A stretch of 34,941 nt of DNA, taken from contig JAHPZJ010000007.1 of the NCBI GenBank assembly GCA_019058245.1, positions 1 through 34,941 on the forward strand, written 5' to 3'. Numbering within the stretch: the stretch's first letter is position 1; the number at the start of each line of letters is the position of its first letter. This document shows positions 15,666 to 23,273 of the stretch, piece after piece. The translations under genes were made by a program, and so were the position numbers. The notes under the pieces are model-generated. The model saw only the letters and a list, made by a program, of their open reading frames with translations, searched no databases and was not told the DNA's origin. Origin of the DNA: Promethearchaeota archaeon (GTDB lineage: Archaea > Asgardarchaeota > Lokiarchaeia > Sigyniarchaeales > SOKP01).

Positions 15666-16960
15666 AAAAATATGAAGTGGATGTTGTTGTAATAGGTGGT
15701 GGATCGGCAGGATTAGCTGCTGCTATAGTTGTTAAAAAGGCAGATTTGAATGTTTTAATAATAGAGAGAGATAAAGAATTAGGAGGAATAACCCTCCAGT
15801 GCATTCATAATGGTTTTGGTCTTCATGAATTTGAAGAAGAATTAACTGGTCCTGAATATGTTCAAAAATTTATAAACGAAGCTCGAGACTTAAATATTCC
15901 ATATTTGTTAGATACTATGGTAATTGAATTTACACCAAATAAAACTGTATATGCAGTAAATAATAAAGAAGGTTTAATAGAAATTAATGCTAATGCTATC
16001 ATTCTCGCCATGGGATGTAGAGAAAGAACTAGAGGTGCGATTAATATACCTGGTTTTCGACCATCTGGTATATTTACTGCTGGACAAGCCCAAAGATTTG
16101 TTAATATTGAGGGATATTTACCAGGTAGAACCTTTGTTATATTAGGAAGTGGGGATATTGGTATGATTATGGCACGTCGCCTAACATGGGAAGGATGTGA
16201 AGTTAAAGCTGTCGTAGAAATTCAACCTTATGTGAGTGGATTAATAAGAAATCAAGTCCAGTGTCTTGAAGACTATGGAATTCCCTTGATTACTGGTTAT
16301 ACAATTACAAAGATTCATGGAAAAGATCGTATAAAAGGGGTGACAATAAGTAAAGTAGATCATAACTTCGATAGAATCATTGGTTCTGATAAATTTTTTG
16401 AATGTGATACTTTATTATTATCTGTTGGGTTAATTCCAGAAAACGAGTTAACTAGAGAATCTGGGGCAGAAATTTCACAAATGGGAGGTCCTGTCGTAGA
16501 TAATAATCTAGAAACAACAATAGATGGTGTTTTCGCTTGTGGGAATGTTTTGCAAGTTCATGATTTAGTGGATTTAGTTACAGCAGAAGCAAAACGAGCT
16601 GGTTTAAATGCCACTGAATATATTAAAGAAAGATATGGTAAAGAAATAGGGAAAAAGTTACGTATTAAATGCGAAGCAGGTGAGAATGTTAATTATATAA
16701 AACCCGATTTAATAAATAAAACCGATTTATTAAATGACATAATTTTCACCTTCCGAGTAAAAGTACCAGAAAGAAGAATTTTAATTCAGATCAGAGATAA
16801 TAAAAATAAAGTAATCTATAAGAAAAAGAGACGATATGTTATACCCAGTGAAATGATTGAATTAAAATTAAATTTAAACAAATTAAATATAGATTCTGAT
16901 TCCACTAATTTAGTGGTTGAAGTAATACCTCGACCAGAGGTATTGATCGAGAAGGATTAA
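15662..16960 (+). CDS. FAD/NAD(P)-dependent oxidoreductase, GlpA partner
   Basis: This pyridine-nucleotide-disulfide-type flavoprotein should shuttle electrons between its GlpA-like neighbour and NAD(P) or another carrier. The FAD motif GGGSAG is at 12-17, ERDKELGG follows at 35-42, and MGCRERTRG (117-125) is characteristic of the HcnB/GlpA-partner oxidoreductases. A second nucleotide-binding motif, GSGDIG (162-167), fits NAD(P)H. The FAD-closing segment DGVFACGNV lies near residue 285. A C-terminal extension of about 100 residues (from KIRCEAGENVNYIKP-like sequence to the end) is beta-rich and lacks cysteine clusters beyond one. GGGAGGG lies upstream and the ATG overlaps the previous stop, so translation is coupled. 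The DUF1667 gene follows after 22 bases. Confidence 0.87.
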   Translation: MKKYEVDVVVIGGGSAGLAAAIVVKKADLNVLIIERDKELGGITLQCIHNGFGLHEFEEELTGPEYVQKFINEARDLNIPYLLDTMVIEFTPNKTVYAVNNKEGLIEINANAIILAMGCRERTRGAINIPGFRPSGIFTAGQAQRFVNIEGYLPGRTFVILGSGDIGMIMARRLTWEGCEVKAVVEIQPYVSGLIRNQVQCLEDYGIPLITGYTITKIHGKDRIKGVTISKVDHNFDRIIGSDKFFECDTLLLSVGLIPENELTRESGAEISQMGGPVVDNNLETTIDGVFACGNVLQVHDLVDLVTAEAKRAGLNATEYIKERYGKEIGKKLRIKCEAGENVNYIKPDLINKTDLLNDIIFTFRVKVPERRILIQIRDNKNKVIYKKKRRYVIPSEMIELKLNLNKLNIDSDSTNLVVEVIPRPEVLIEKD

Positions 16961-16982
16961 TTAAAACTAGAGGTATTTAGAA

Positions 16983-17381
16983 ATGTCGACTATTAATAAT
17001 GAAAAAAATCTTCCTGAAGGATCTAAGGAAATTAGATGTATAGTTTGTCCTACTGGATGTCTTGTTCATGTGGAAAACGTTAATGGAGAATTAATCATAG
17101 AAGGTCACTCCTGTAAAAGAGGGGAAGAATATGCAAGGGAAGAATTCGTCGCTCCAAAAAGAATCCTTACGACAACAATGCGAGTTGAAAATGGATTTTT
17201 GCCATTAATACCAGTTCGATCTGATAAAGCAATTCCAAAAGAAAGATTAAAGGAGACTTTGAAACTCATAGCAAAGACTAAGCTTAAAGCTCCAATAAAA
17301 ATGGGAGATATACTATTAGAAAAAGTATTAGGCTTAGAAATCAATATTATTGCTAGTAGAGATTTGATTGAAGTCAGATAG
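16983..17381 (+). CDS. DUF1667 protein of the glycerol-3-phosphate oxidation operon
   Basis: DUF1667 proteins always accompany GlpA-like/oxidoreductase pairs and are thought to be a small third subunit. The N-terminal metal site is visible: RCIVCPTGC with C19, C22 and C26, then C44 in GHSCKRGEEYA, a likely Fe-S or zinc site. The body contains the family phrase EEFVAPKRILTTTMRVENG and PVRSDKAIPKE (around 53-87), and the end is a helix-strand unit (LLEKVLGLEINIIASRDL). Length 132 is normal. AGAGGT lies shortly before the ATG. It closes the three-gene operon; a 95-base gap with its own TATA-like element separates the next pair. Exact biochemical role is not established. Confidence 0.88.
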   Translation: MSTINNEKNLPEGSKEIRCIVCPTGCLVHVENVNGELIIEGHSCKRGEEYAREEFVAPKRILTTTMRVENGFLPLIPVRSDKAIPKERLKETLKLIAKTKLKAPIKMGDILLEKVLGLEINIIASRDLIEVR

Positions 17382-17410
17382 TATTAGCTTTTTTATAAAA
17401 TCATGATATT

Positions 17411-17421
17411 TTTTATAAATA
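17411..17421 (+). promoter_or_regulatory. TATA-like element before the GlcD/GlcF-like pair
   Basis: TTTTATAAATA lies about 60 bases before the ATG at 17477, which predicts a leader of roughly 30 bases. It suggests that the GlcD/GlcF-like pair can be transcribed separately from the glycerol-3-phosphate operon. Confidence 0.35.
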
Positions 17422-17476
17422 TGTATCAATAACTTTAGATTTGAATTTTTATTCATTATATTAGTATAATAAAGAG

Positions 17477-18859
17477 ATGAATTATTTGAATAAAGATGAA
17501 ATTCTAACTCAATTAGAAAAAATATCTGGAAGAGATTTTGTATCTAATAAAACTGGAGATCTTTTTATCTATTCCCAAGATCCTGGAGCCTCTGAATCAC
17601 GCCCAGTTGATTTTGTAGTATTACCAAAAACTGTAGAAGAGATTCAAAAAATCGTAAAATTAGCAAATAGTGAAAAAATTCCTCTTATTCCTATGGGAGG
17701 GGGATTGACACTTAGTGGGCTAATAATTCCCGTAAGGGGTGGTATTGTATTAGATCTAAAGAGAATGAATCAGATACTTGAAATAAATGAATTAAACCGT
17801 TATGCTTTATTGGAACCAGGAGTAACTACTGGGATGCTCAAGGCATATTTAAGCGAAAATTACCCTGAATTACAGCCTCCTATTCCCGACGCACCACCCT
17901 CGGCTACTATTGCAGGAAATATGTTAATACACGGTTCAGGGTCGTTATCTCAAAAATATGGATGCCACTCCTCTATGATTAATGGTCTTGAAGTTGTATT
18001 ACCAACTGGAGAAATAGGCAAGTTTGGATCTTGTGCAGTTTCAGAATATTGGTTTTCAAAGGGACCTATTCCTGATTTAATTGGTCTATTTACAAGTGCT
18101 TTTGGAACAATGGGTATTATTACAAAAATATCTATTAAATTATTTCCACGACCAAAATTTAGAGATATGATTTTTGGTTTTACTAAAGGCTTCTCAGACT
18201 TGCCGAAACTCATGTCTAAAATAACTTTTACTGAATTAGCTGAAGATATTATGATCGCTAAAGGTGATGTCCCAGAAGCTTACAAAAATTTTGGAATGTT
18301 AATGGTTTATTTTGCTGGAAATTCCAAAGATGAAATGGAATTTAAGAGAAAAACGATAGAAAAGATTTTTAAAGATCATAAAGCTCAAGTTGTTCCACTA
18401 GTAGGAAAAGCTAGAGAGCGACTGATGGCAGAACCACAATACGGAGCAGCATTAGCAGCAGATTGGAGGAAAGGCGGTGGATTTGAATATGTTGGATCAT
18501 TTATTCCATTAGAAAAAATTCCAGAAGCTATTGAGAAAGGCACAACAATATCTAGAAAATATGGGCTTTTAACTTCTCTTCTCTTTAGGTTAATTGGTAG
18601 AGGCCATGCTGTAATGTTTTCTGTGACTTTCCCCTTTAATCGTTCAGATTCTAAAGATATGATAAATACAAGGAAAGGATTGGAGGATGCTGATAAAATG
18701 ATATTGGAAATAGGAGGAATCCCCTGGAAGGCAGAACTAACTGGTCAAAAATTAATACTGGAGAAAATGGATCCTAACTTTAAAAAATTATTTAACAATA
18801 TTCGAAATATATTTGATCCTAACGGGATTATGAATCCTGGGAATTGGGAGGTACAGTAA
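17477..18859 (+). CDS. FAD-linked oxidase (GlcD-like), 460 aa
   Basis: The protein is a flavin-dependent 2-hydroxyacid dehydrogenase of the GlcD/D-lactate dehydrogenase group. The FAD-binding domain covers about 30-215 (FVVLPKTVEEIQKIVKLAN, then IPMGGGLTLSG and PIPDAPPSATIAGNMLIHG), and the FAD-oxidase C-domain fills the rest and ends with FDPNGIMNPGNWEV. Compared with the fused protein at 11255 it lacks Fe-S domains and the GEHGIGKIK signature is replaced by a divergent segment, so the substrate may differ. Alkyl-dihydroxyacetonephosphate synthase also uses this fold and is a conceivable alternative. Its stop lies two bases before the start of the Fe-S partner, whose Shine-Dalgarno is inside this coding sequence, so the two probably form a complex. 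Confidence 0.85.
   Translation: MNYLNKDEILTQLEKISGRDFVSNKTGDLFIYSQDPGASESRPVDFVVLPKTVEEIQKIVKLANSEKIPLIPMGGGLTLSGLIIPVRGGIVLDLKRMNQILEINELNRYALLEPGVTTGMLKAYLSENYPELQPPIPDAPPSATIAGNMLIHGSGSLSQKYGCHSSMINGLEVVLPTGEIGKFGSCAVSEYWFSKGPIPDLIGLFTSAFGTMGIITKISIKLFPRPKFRDMIFGFTKGFSDLPKLMSKITFTELAEDIMIAKGDVPEAYKNFGMLMVYFAGNSKDEMEFKRKTIEKIFKDHKAQVVPLVGKARERLMAEPQYGAALAADWRKGGGFEYVGSFIPLEKIPEAIEKGTTISRKYGLLTSLLFRLIGRGHAVMFSVTFPFNRSDSKDMINTRKGLEDADKMILEIGGIPWKAELTGQKLILEKMDPNFKKLFNNIRNIFDPNGIMNPGNWEVQ
18846..18852 (+). promoter_or_regulatory. Shine-Dalgarno inside the upstream gene
   Basis: GGGAGGT lies inside the last codons of the GlcD-like gene and nine bases before ATG 18862. It favours this ATG over the TTG at 18844 as the start of the Fe-S subunit. 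Confidence 0.7.
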
Positions 18860-18861
18860 AA

Positions 18862-20034
18862 ATGACATCTGAAGTTAGTCAGGATTGGAAAAGTATTGTA
18901 CATAGATGTTTTCGATGTGGCTATTGTAAATTCACTCATAGTTATTCTGATTTTAATTGCCCTAGTTATAAAGAATACAAATTTGAAACATACAGTACAG
19001 GAGGACGTATGTGGTTAATTTATGGATTAATCAATAATGATCTTAAATGGAGCCAGGATTTAGCAAACGTTCTATATGCATGTCCTACATGTGGTAATTG
19101 TACAGAAAATTGTAAATTTGAAAAATTTAAGGGTTTTCTTGTAGATATTATTGAAGCAGCGCGTGCGGAAGCATTTAACAATGGTTTTTGCCCAGAAAAT
19201 CAAAAATTTTTACTAGAACGTACCAGAAATTCAAATAATTATAATCCATATGGTGAGAAGAATTCAGATAATAGTGAATTAAAAAAGAAATATAATTTAC
19301 CAGAAAAGGCAGAATGGGTATACTATATCGGATGTACATCTAATTATCGTCAACAAGATCTTAGAGATGCTACTTTACGATTATTGAAAAAAGCTGGAAT
19401 TGATTTTACTCTTATAGATGAACATTGTTGTACAAGTCCCTTAATTAGAACTGGTCAAAATGAAATAGTCCCTGATTTTATAAATTATAATATAAATCAA
19501 ATTCGAAATGCCGGAGCATCTAAAGTAATAACTTCCTGTGCAGGATGTTATAGAACATTAAAAAAAGATTATGAAAAGTTTGGAGCAGATCTAGGATTTG
19601 AGGTGTTTCACACAGGTGAATTAATTAAGAAATTATTGAAAGAGGGAAAAATTAAAATTCTATCGAATTATGAGAATATTGTAACCTATCATGATCCTTG
19701 TCATTTAGGAAGACATATGGATATGTATGAAGTACCAAGAGATATAATTAAATCAATTCCAGGAATAAAATTTATTGAGATGAAACGGAATCGGGAAAAT
19801 GCTTGGTGTTGTGGTGCGGGAGGAGGGGTGAAAATAGGTTATCCAGATTGGTCCGTAGAAATATCAAAAGAACGCTTAGAAGAAGCCAAAGAAACCGGAG
19901 CAACAGTTCTTACATCAATGTGTCCATTTTGTAGAACTAATTTATCTGATGCGAATAAGAAATTTAATATGGGTTTTGAGATCATTGATTTAATTGAGTT
20001 AATAGATCAATTAGAAATAGAAGTTAATGACTAA
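18862..20034 (+). CDS. Fe-S / CCG-domain subunit (GlcF/HdrD-like)
   Basis: This is the electron-transfer partner of the preceding flavoprotein. Two [4Fe-4S] ferredoxin-like sites occupy the N-terminus: C16, C19, C22 with C33, and C74, C77, C80, C84 (CPTCGNCTENC). Two CCG domains follow, as in GlcF and heterodisulfide reductase HdrB/HdrD. The first shows YYIGCTSNYR, HCCTSP and SCAGCYRTL; the second shows HDPCHLGRH, WCCGAGGGVK and MCPFCRTN. CCG domains bind noncubane clusters in Hdr, so the final acceptor could be a thiol/disulfide or a quinone. The start is ATG 18862, not the TTG six codons earlier. The segment GGRMWLIYGLINNDLKWSQ matches the equivalent RGRLSLLNGLVYGD part of the fused protein at 11255, so both derive from one ancestor. 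Confidence 0.88.
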   Translation: MTSEVSQDWKSIVHRCFRCGYCKFTHSYSDFNCPSYKEYKFETYSTGGRMWLIYGLINNDLKWSQDLANVLYACPTCGNCTENCKFEKFKGFLVDIIEAARAEAFNNGFCPENQKFLLERTRNSNNYNPYGEKNSDNSELKKKYNLPEKAEWVYYIGCTSNYRQQDLRDATLRLLKKAGIDFTLIDEHCCTSPLIRTGQNEIVPDFINYNINQIRNAGASKVITSCAGCYRTLKKDYEKFGADLGFEVFHTGELIKKLLKEGKIKILSNYENIVTYHDPCHLGRHMDMYEVPRDIIKSIPGIKFIEMKRNRENAWCCGAGGGVKIGYPDWSVEISKERLEEAKETGATVLTSMCPFCRTNLSDANKKFNMGFEIIDLIELIDQLEIEVND

Positions 20035-20394
20035 AAATTATTATTTTATATATAAAAACCTTAAATTAACAATAAAGTGTTAAAAACTAAGCAACCAATA
20101 ATTAAAAGAGATAATAAACCTTGTAATACTTCACCCAAATATTATAAGAATCTTTATTATCATTAATTTCTTTTTTTTTGGATATAATCTTTCATATATC
20201 ATTCTTTTTAAAAGAAGATATAAAAGTAATAATATAAATCAAGAAATTACTAATTCTTTATTCAAAATAATGAAAAATTTTAATTACGGCATAGCACTTA
20301 AAAACTGATAATTTTTCATTTTACTAAAGTATATAAAACAAAACTAAGATTAAATTCTTAATAAAAATTACATTAAATTCAAAAAAAATCTCTT
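20035..20394. other. Intergenic region, nothing recognised
   Basis: These 360 bases contain homopolymer A/T runs and no ORF above about 20 codons with protein-like composition. TATA-like stretches are abundant (for example AAGTATATAAAAC near 20327-20339, about 65 bases before the next ribosome site). No RNA gene or repeat was recognised. Confidence 0.5.
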
Positions 20395-20401
20395 AGAGGA
20401 G
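20395..20401 (+). promoter_or_regulatory. Shine-Dalgarno pointing to a non-canonical start
   Basis: AGAGGAG is followed by ATT (20406) and CTG (20409) in the frame of the zinc-ribbon gene. No ATG, GTG or TTG occurs in that frame until 20475, 70 bases away. Confidence 0.55.
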
Positions 20402-20408
20402 AATTATT

Positions 20409-20753
20409 CTGTCAGAATTTGAACAAAAAGTTTTAAAATTACTTGAAGATATTAACGGTAAATTAGATAAATTATTGATGTCTGAACCTACTCAAGTGAG
20501 TTCTGCACCTGCAACTTCAACTACACCTACTCCCATGGCTACTACAGTTAAACCATCTGAAATTGTGGATAGGCAAGAGGAAGAAGCACGTATGGAAGAA
20601 AAACCTCCAGTTGAAGGGCGTAGAGTATGTCCAGAATGTGGTGGTACTACATTTTCTACACTGGAAGATAAAAGTCAAGTACTACACCAAATGGGTGGTG
20701 TAAAGATATATGCGAAAAAATATGTCTGCAAGCAATGTGGATATGAATACTAA
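20409..20753 (+). CDS. Coiled-coil/zinc-ribbon protein, probable CTG or ATT start
   Basis: From CTG 20409 the frame encodes about 114 residues. The N-terminus SEFEQKVLKLLEDINGKLDK has hydrophobic residues at coiled-coil spacing, which suggests oligomerisation. A Pro/Thr/Ser-rich linker follows, and the C-terminus is a zinc ribbon with CPEC (74-77) and CKQC (107-110). A canonical start (TTG 20475 or ATG 20478) would delete the helix; the AGAGGAG site and in-frame coding sequence favour the longer form, bounded by an in-frame TAG at 20394. The ribbon closely resembles the C-terminus of the gelsolin protein at 24964 (EGRRxCPECG, then KKYxCxxCGxE). No operon partner; two U-tracts follow the stop. 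The role is unknown, and ribbon-mediated binding is inferred. Confidence 0.72.
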   Translation: MSEFEQKVLKLLEDINGKLDKLLMSEPTQVSSAPATSTTPTPMATTVKPSEIVDRQEEEARMEEKPPVEGRRVCPECGGTTFSTLEDKSQVLHQMGGVKIYAKKYVCKQCGYEY

Positions 20754-20769
20754 TGAGTATATACCAAAA

Positions 20770-20787
20770 TTTTTTTAAATTTTTTTT
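20770..20787 (+). terminator. U-tract terminator
   Basis: Runs of seven and eight T (20770-20776 and 20780-20787) lie 16 bases after the stop of the zinc-ribbon gene. Oligo-U tracts alone are sufficient for archaeal termination. Confidence 0.5.
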
Positions 20788-21074
20788 AATATATGTAAAG
20801 AATTAAGATTGAAGAATTTACACTCTTCTATTTGCTGCCCTACATAATAATAATTTTTTATCTTTTTACTATCTAGTTTCTAACCTTTTTTAAAAATCAT
20901 TATTAAATGAATATACTTCTAATATTTTTTTGGTTTTAACAGATAAAAATTATAATTTGATCTTTATAACTTAGCATTAGTGTATTTATTATAATTCCTT
21001 TCAGTTAGATTTTTAACCAGACTATAATTTAAATTCTTAATTAAAAATTTTATAAGGTATTTGCGGTGTAATAT
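20788..21074. other. Intergenic region, nothing recognised
   Basis: AT-rich sequence with no protein-like frame on either strand. AAAATTTTATAAGG at about 21045-21058 is a TATA-like block close to the presumed start of the radical SAM gene. Confidence 0.45.
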
Positions 21075-21077
21075 ATA

Positions 21078-22160
21078 ATTCCTCAATGGAGAATTAAAAA
21101 ATATATTCAATATGTTAAAAACTTCATTTTAAACAATTTTACTGACCGTAAGATACCTTATTCTGCTCAGATAGAATTAACCTTACGTTGTAATGGTAAA
21201 TGTTCATTTTGCTCAATTCATTCTTTACCTGAATCTATAATAGGTAATGACATGACAACAGCACAAATAAAATATCTTATTGATGAAATTGTGGATTTGG
21301 GTATATTGGCTCTCTCTTTCACGGGTGGTGAACCAACATTAAGAAATGATCTTCCTGAATTAATTAGATATACCGGCATAAAACATGGATTATTGAATGG
21401 AATTGCAACAAACGGATATTTATTGCCTAAATTGTTTAAAGAAAATAAAATTGAAGGATTAGATTATATTCTAATCTCTTTAGACTACCCTACTGCAGAA
21501 TTACACAACAAAATGAGAGGCATAAAAGTTTTTGACAAAGTTATCGAATCTATCAATTTAGCAAATAAGCATGATATCAAGACTATTATAAGTACTGTAG
21601 TTATGAAAAATAATATTCTCCTCTTAGAGGATATTTGCCAATTAGCTGAAAGATTAGGATCGTCAGTAGAGATATATCCATGTGAAGATATTATCCGAGA
21701 TTTCTCAAATATTAGCTATCAAATCAGTAATATTGAAGAAATAATGCCTGATGTATCTCAATGGGCAAATCAAATTAGAATTTTGAAAAAAAAATATCGC
21801 AATATTTTAACAGATCCAGTGAGTATTGAGGTAACTCAGAAAGGATTTGGTGGATATCCGAATTATCATCAAAAAACATTGCGTTGTCATGTAGCTGAAG
21901 CTTATTTATTTATAAGCCATGATGGATTCATTAGTTATCCATGTAAAATACACCCTATTAAGAGATTCAATGCTTTAGAATATCCTGTTTCTACAATTTA
22001 TAATTCATATGAGGTAAAAGAAATAATGAAATTGCATGACAATTATAGTTTCTGTGATAAATGTCGTTTAGGTTGTGCGATAGCATCCTCAATACCAACT
22101 CGTTGGAAAACGCTTTATGCTAAATATATTAAAGGGTTTATAGATGGGGGTTTAAGATAA
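21078..22160 (+). CDS. Radical SAM protein, start upstream of first ATG
   Basis: The radical SAM core uses a [4Fe-4S] cluster held by CxxxCxxC to cleave S-adenosylmethionine. That motif, CNGKCSFC, is encoded at 21189-21212, upstream of the first in-frame ATG (21252), so any ATG-started model lacks the catalytic site. The open frame extends back to a TAA at 21069 and contains no ATG, GTG or TTG before the motif. ATT 21078 or ATA 21075, preceded by GCGGTG, is the best candidate and gives about 360 residues. Other family features are IELTLRC, GGEPTLRND (SAM-binding GGE), ISTVVMK and a C-terminal cysteine-rich segment (TLRCHVAE, SYPCK, FCDKCRLGC) resembling SPASM/twitch auxiliary-cluster domains. 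These often act on peptides or in cofactor synthesis; the substrate here is unknown. Confidence 0.82.
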   Translation: MPQWRIKKYIQYVKNFILNNFTDRKIPYSAQIELTLRCNGKCSFCSIHSLPESIIGNDMTTAQIKYLIDEIVDLGILALSFTGGEPTLRNDLPELIRYTGIKHGLLNGIATNGYLLPKLFKENKIEGLDYILISLDYPTAELHNKMRGIKVFDKVIESINLANKHDIKTIISTVVMKNNILLLEDICQLAERLGSSVEIYPCEDIIRDFSNISYQISNIEEIMPDVSQWANQIRILKKKYRNILTDPVSIEVTQKGFGGYPNYHQKTLRCHVAEAYLFISHDGFISYPCKIHPIKRFNALEYPVSTIYNSYEVKEIMKLHDNYSFCDKCRLGCAIASSIPTRWKTLYAKYIKGFIDGGLR

Positions 22161-22274
22161 AAAAGGGTTTTCTAAATCTCAATAATTTCATAGTATATAA
22201 TTCATTGTTTATTAGTAGATACAATTCATAAAATTTAATTTTAAATGCGCTTTTCATAAAGTAGTGATATAATA

Positions 22275-22913
22275 ATGTCAAATGTTGCTGTTATAATTCA
22301 AATTTTATTCATAACTATATGTATGATAATCTTTGGCATGATTCTTAATTATGTTTTAGGAGCAAGGAAAGATGCATTAAGTGACTTAACGAATAAGGCA
22401 ATGAATCTTCAAGAACGTATGAGAAATGCTCAACATTTAGGTGATTATCAATTAATGGTAAAACTCCAACAAGAATCAGTTCAGTTGATAAAACAGATGA
22501 TGAAAAAACAAATAATTCCCCTATTTATTAGATGTGCTATTTTTCTTGGAATTTTTGCAATACTAACAATAATATATTCAGATTATAGATCTGGGTTATT
22601 ATCGTTTCCAGTTCTCTTTTTTGGAAGTGGTTGGGTTGCAGTTTATTTTCTTTTCTCAATTACTATTTCCTTAATAATATATCTTGGAAAGAGATTATAT
22701 AGGAAAATCACTGGGAAAGGAAAATCATCACAGAGTTATTTATCAAATCTTATAAAGATGATCTCACCCACTCAGCAAGATTCAAGTGAACCTTTCCAAA
22801 TTTCTACTAAAGAACAATATCAAACAACAAATTATAATAAAACCACAAAGAACCACCAAGTAGAAGACTTATCAACTAAAAAAGACGCTTGGAAAGATCG
22901 CTTAAAAGACTAA
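22275..22913 (+). CDS. EMC3/TMCO1-like (DUF106) Oxa1-superfamily membrane protein
   Basis: The architecture is one N-terminal transmembrane helix (5-28), a cytoplasmic charged helical hairpin (30-78), then two transmembrane helices (82-102 and 118-138). This is the three-helix layout of the archaeal DUF106/EMC3/TMCO1 branch of the Oxa1/YidC/Get1 superfamily, which inserts membrane proteins. The Met-rich coiled segment (MNLQERMRNAQHLGDYQLMVKL) and MKKQIIPLFIR are family-like. A polar tail of about 70 residues (142-212), rich in Gln, Lys and Thr, extends beyond the usual length; it may bind ribosomes or partners. The following genes encode a two-helix zinc-ribbon protein and a GtrA-like protein on the same strand. 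The assignment rests on topology and motif resemblance. Confidence 0.75.
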   Translation: MSNVAVIIQILFITICMIIFGMILNYVLGARKDALSDLTNKAMNLQERMRNAQHLGDYQLMVKLQQESVQLIKQMMKKQIIPLFIRCAIFLGIFAILTIIYSDYRSGLLSFPVLFFGSGWVAVYFLFSITISLIIYLGKRLYRKITGKGKSSQSYLSNLIKMISPTQQDSSEPFQISTKEQYQTTNYNKTTKNHQVEDLSTKKDAWKDRLKD

Positions 22914-22958
22914 AATAAATAATTTATTCTGTAAATTGATTTGTATAACAAAATAAAA

Positions 22959-23273
22959 ATGAATCGAAATTTAGTTTTAAATCTAATATTTATTGGATTA
23001 TTTATACTATTTTTAACTTTATCTTTAATGGTTGATTTCTTTTTTTTTATACCTATACTTTGTTTTTTACCCTTTTCATATAGAACAAATACTCGAAAAA
23101 AAATAAATTTTGAACAAAGGGTACCAGAAAATTCCTCTAAACAGAATTTTAAAAGAATAAAAGTAAAATATTGTCCTAAATGCGGAGGAGAAATAAAACA
23201 ATCAATTGCTAAATTCTGCTATCATTGTGGAGAAAAATTAAATAATATACAAGATGAAGTAAGCTATGGTTGA
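22959..23273 (+). CDS. Membrane protein with C-terminal zinc ribbon, 104 aa
   Basis: Two adjoining hydrophobic segments (LVLNLIFIGLFILFLTLSL and MVDFFFFIPILCFLPF) form the N-terminal half. The C-terminus is a zinc ribbon, CPKC then CYHC (KYCPKCGGEIKQS and KFCYHCGEKL), expected on the cytoplasmic side. The start is taken at ATG 22959 (MNRNLVLN); TTG 22941 adds six residues. The final bases overlap the next start (23266-23273), so it is coupled to the GtrA-like gene. This CxxCG double knuckle with hydrophobic helices is common in archaea and bacteria (zinc-ribbon DUF2116/zinc_ribbon_2 type). The function is unknown. Confidence 0.7.
   Translation: MNRNLVLNLIFIGLFILFLTLSLMVDFFFFIPILCFLPFSYRTNTRKKINFEQRVPENSSKQNFKRIKVKYCPKCGGEIKQSIAKFCYHCGEKLNNIQDEVSYG

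Noticed and set aside
21252..22160. Radical SAM gene starting at the first ATG
   Set aside because: This start would remove the CxxxCxxC cluster motif, which is encoded just upstream in the same open frame.
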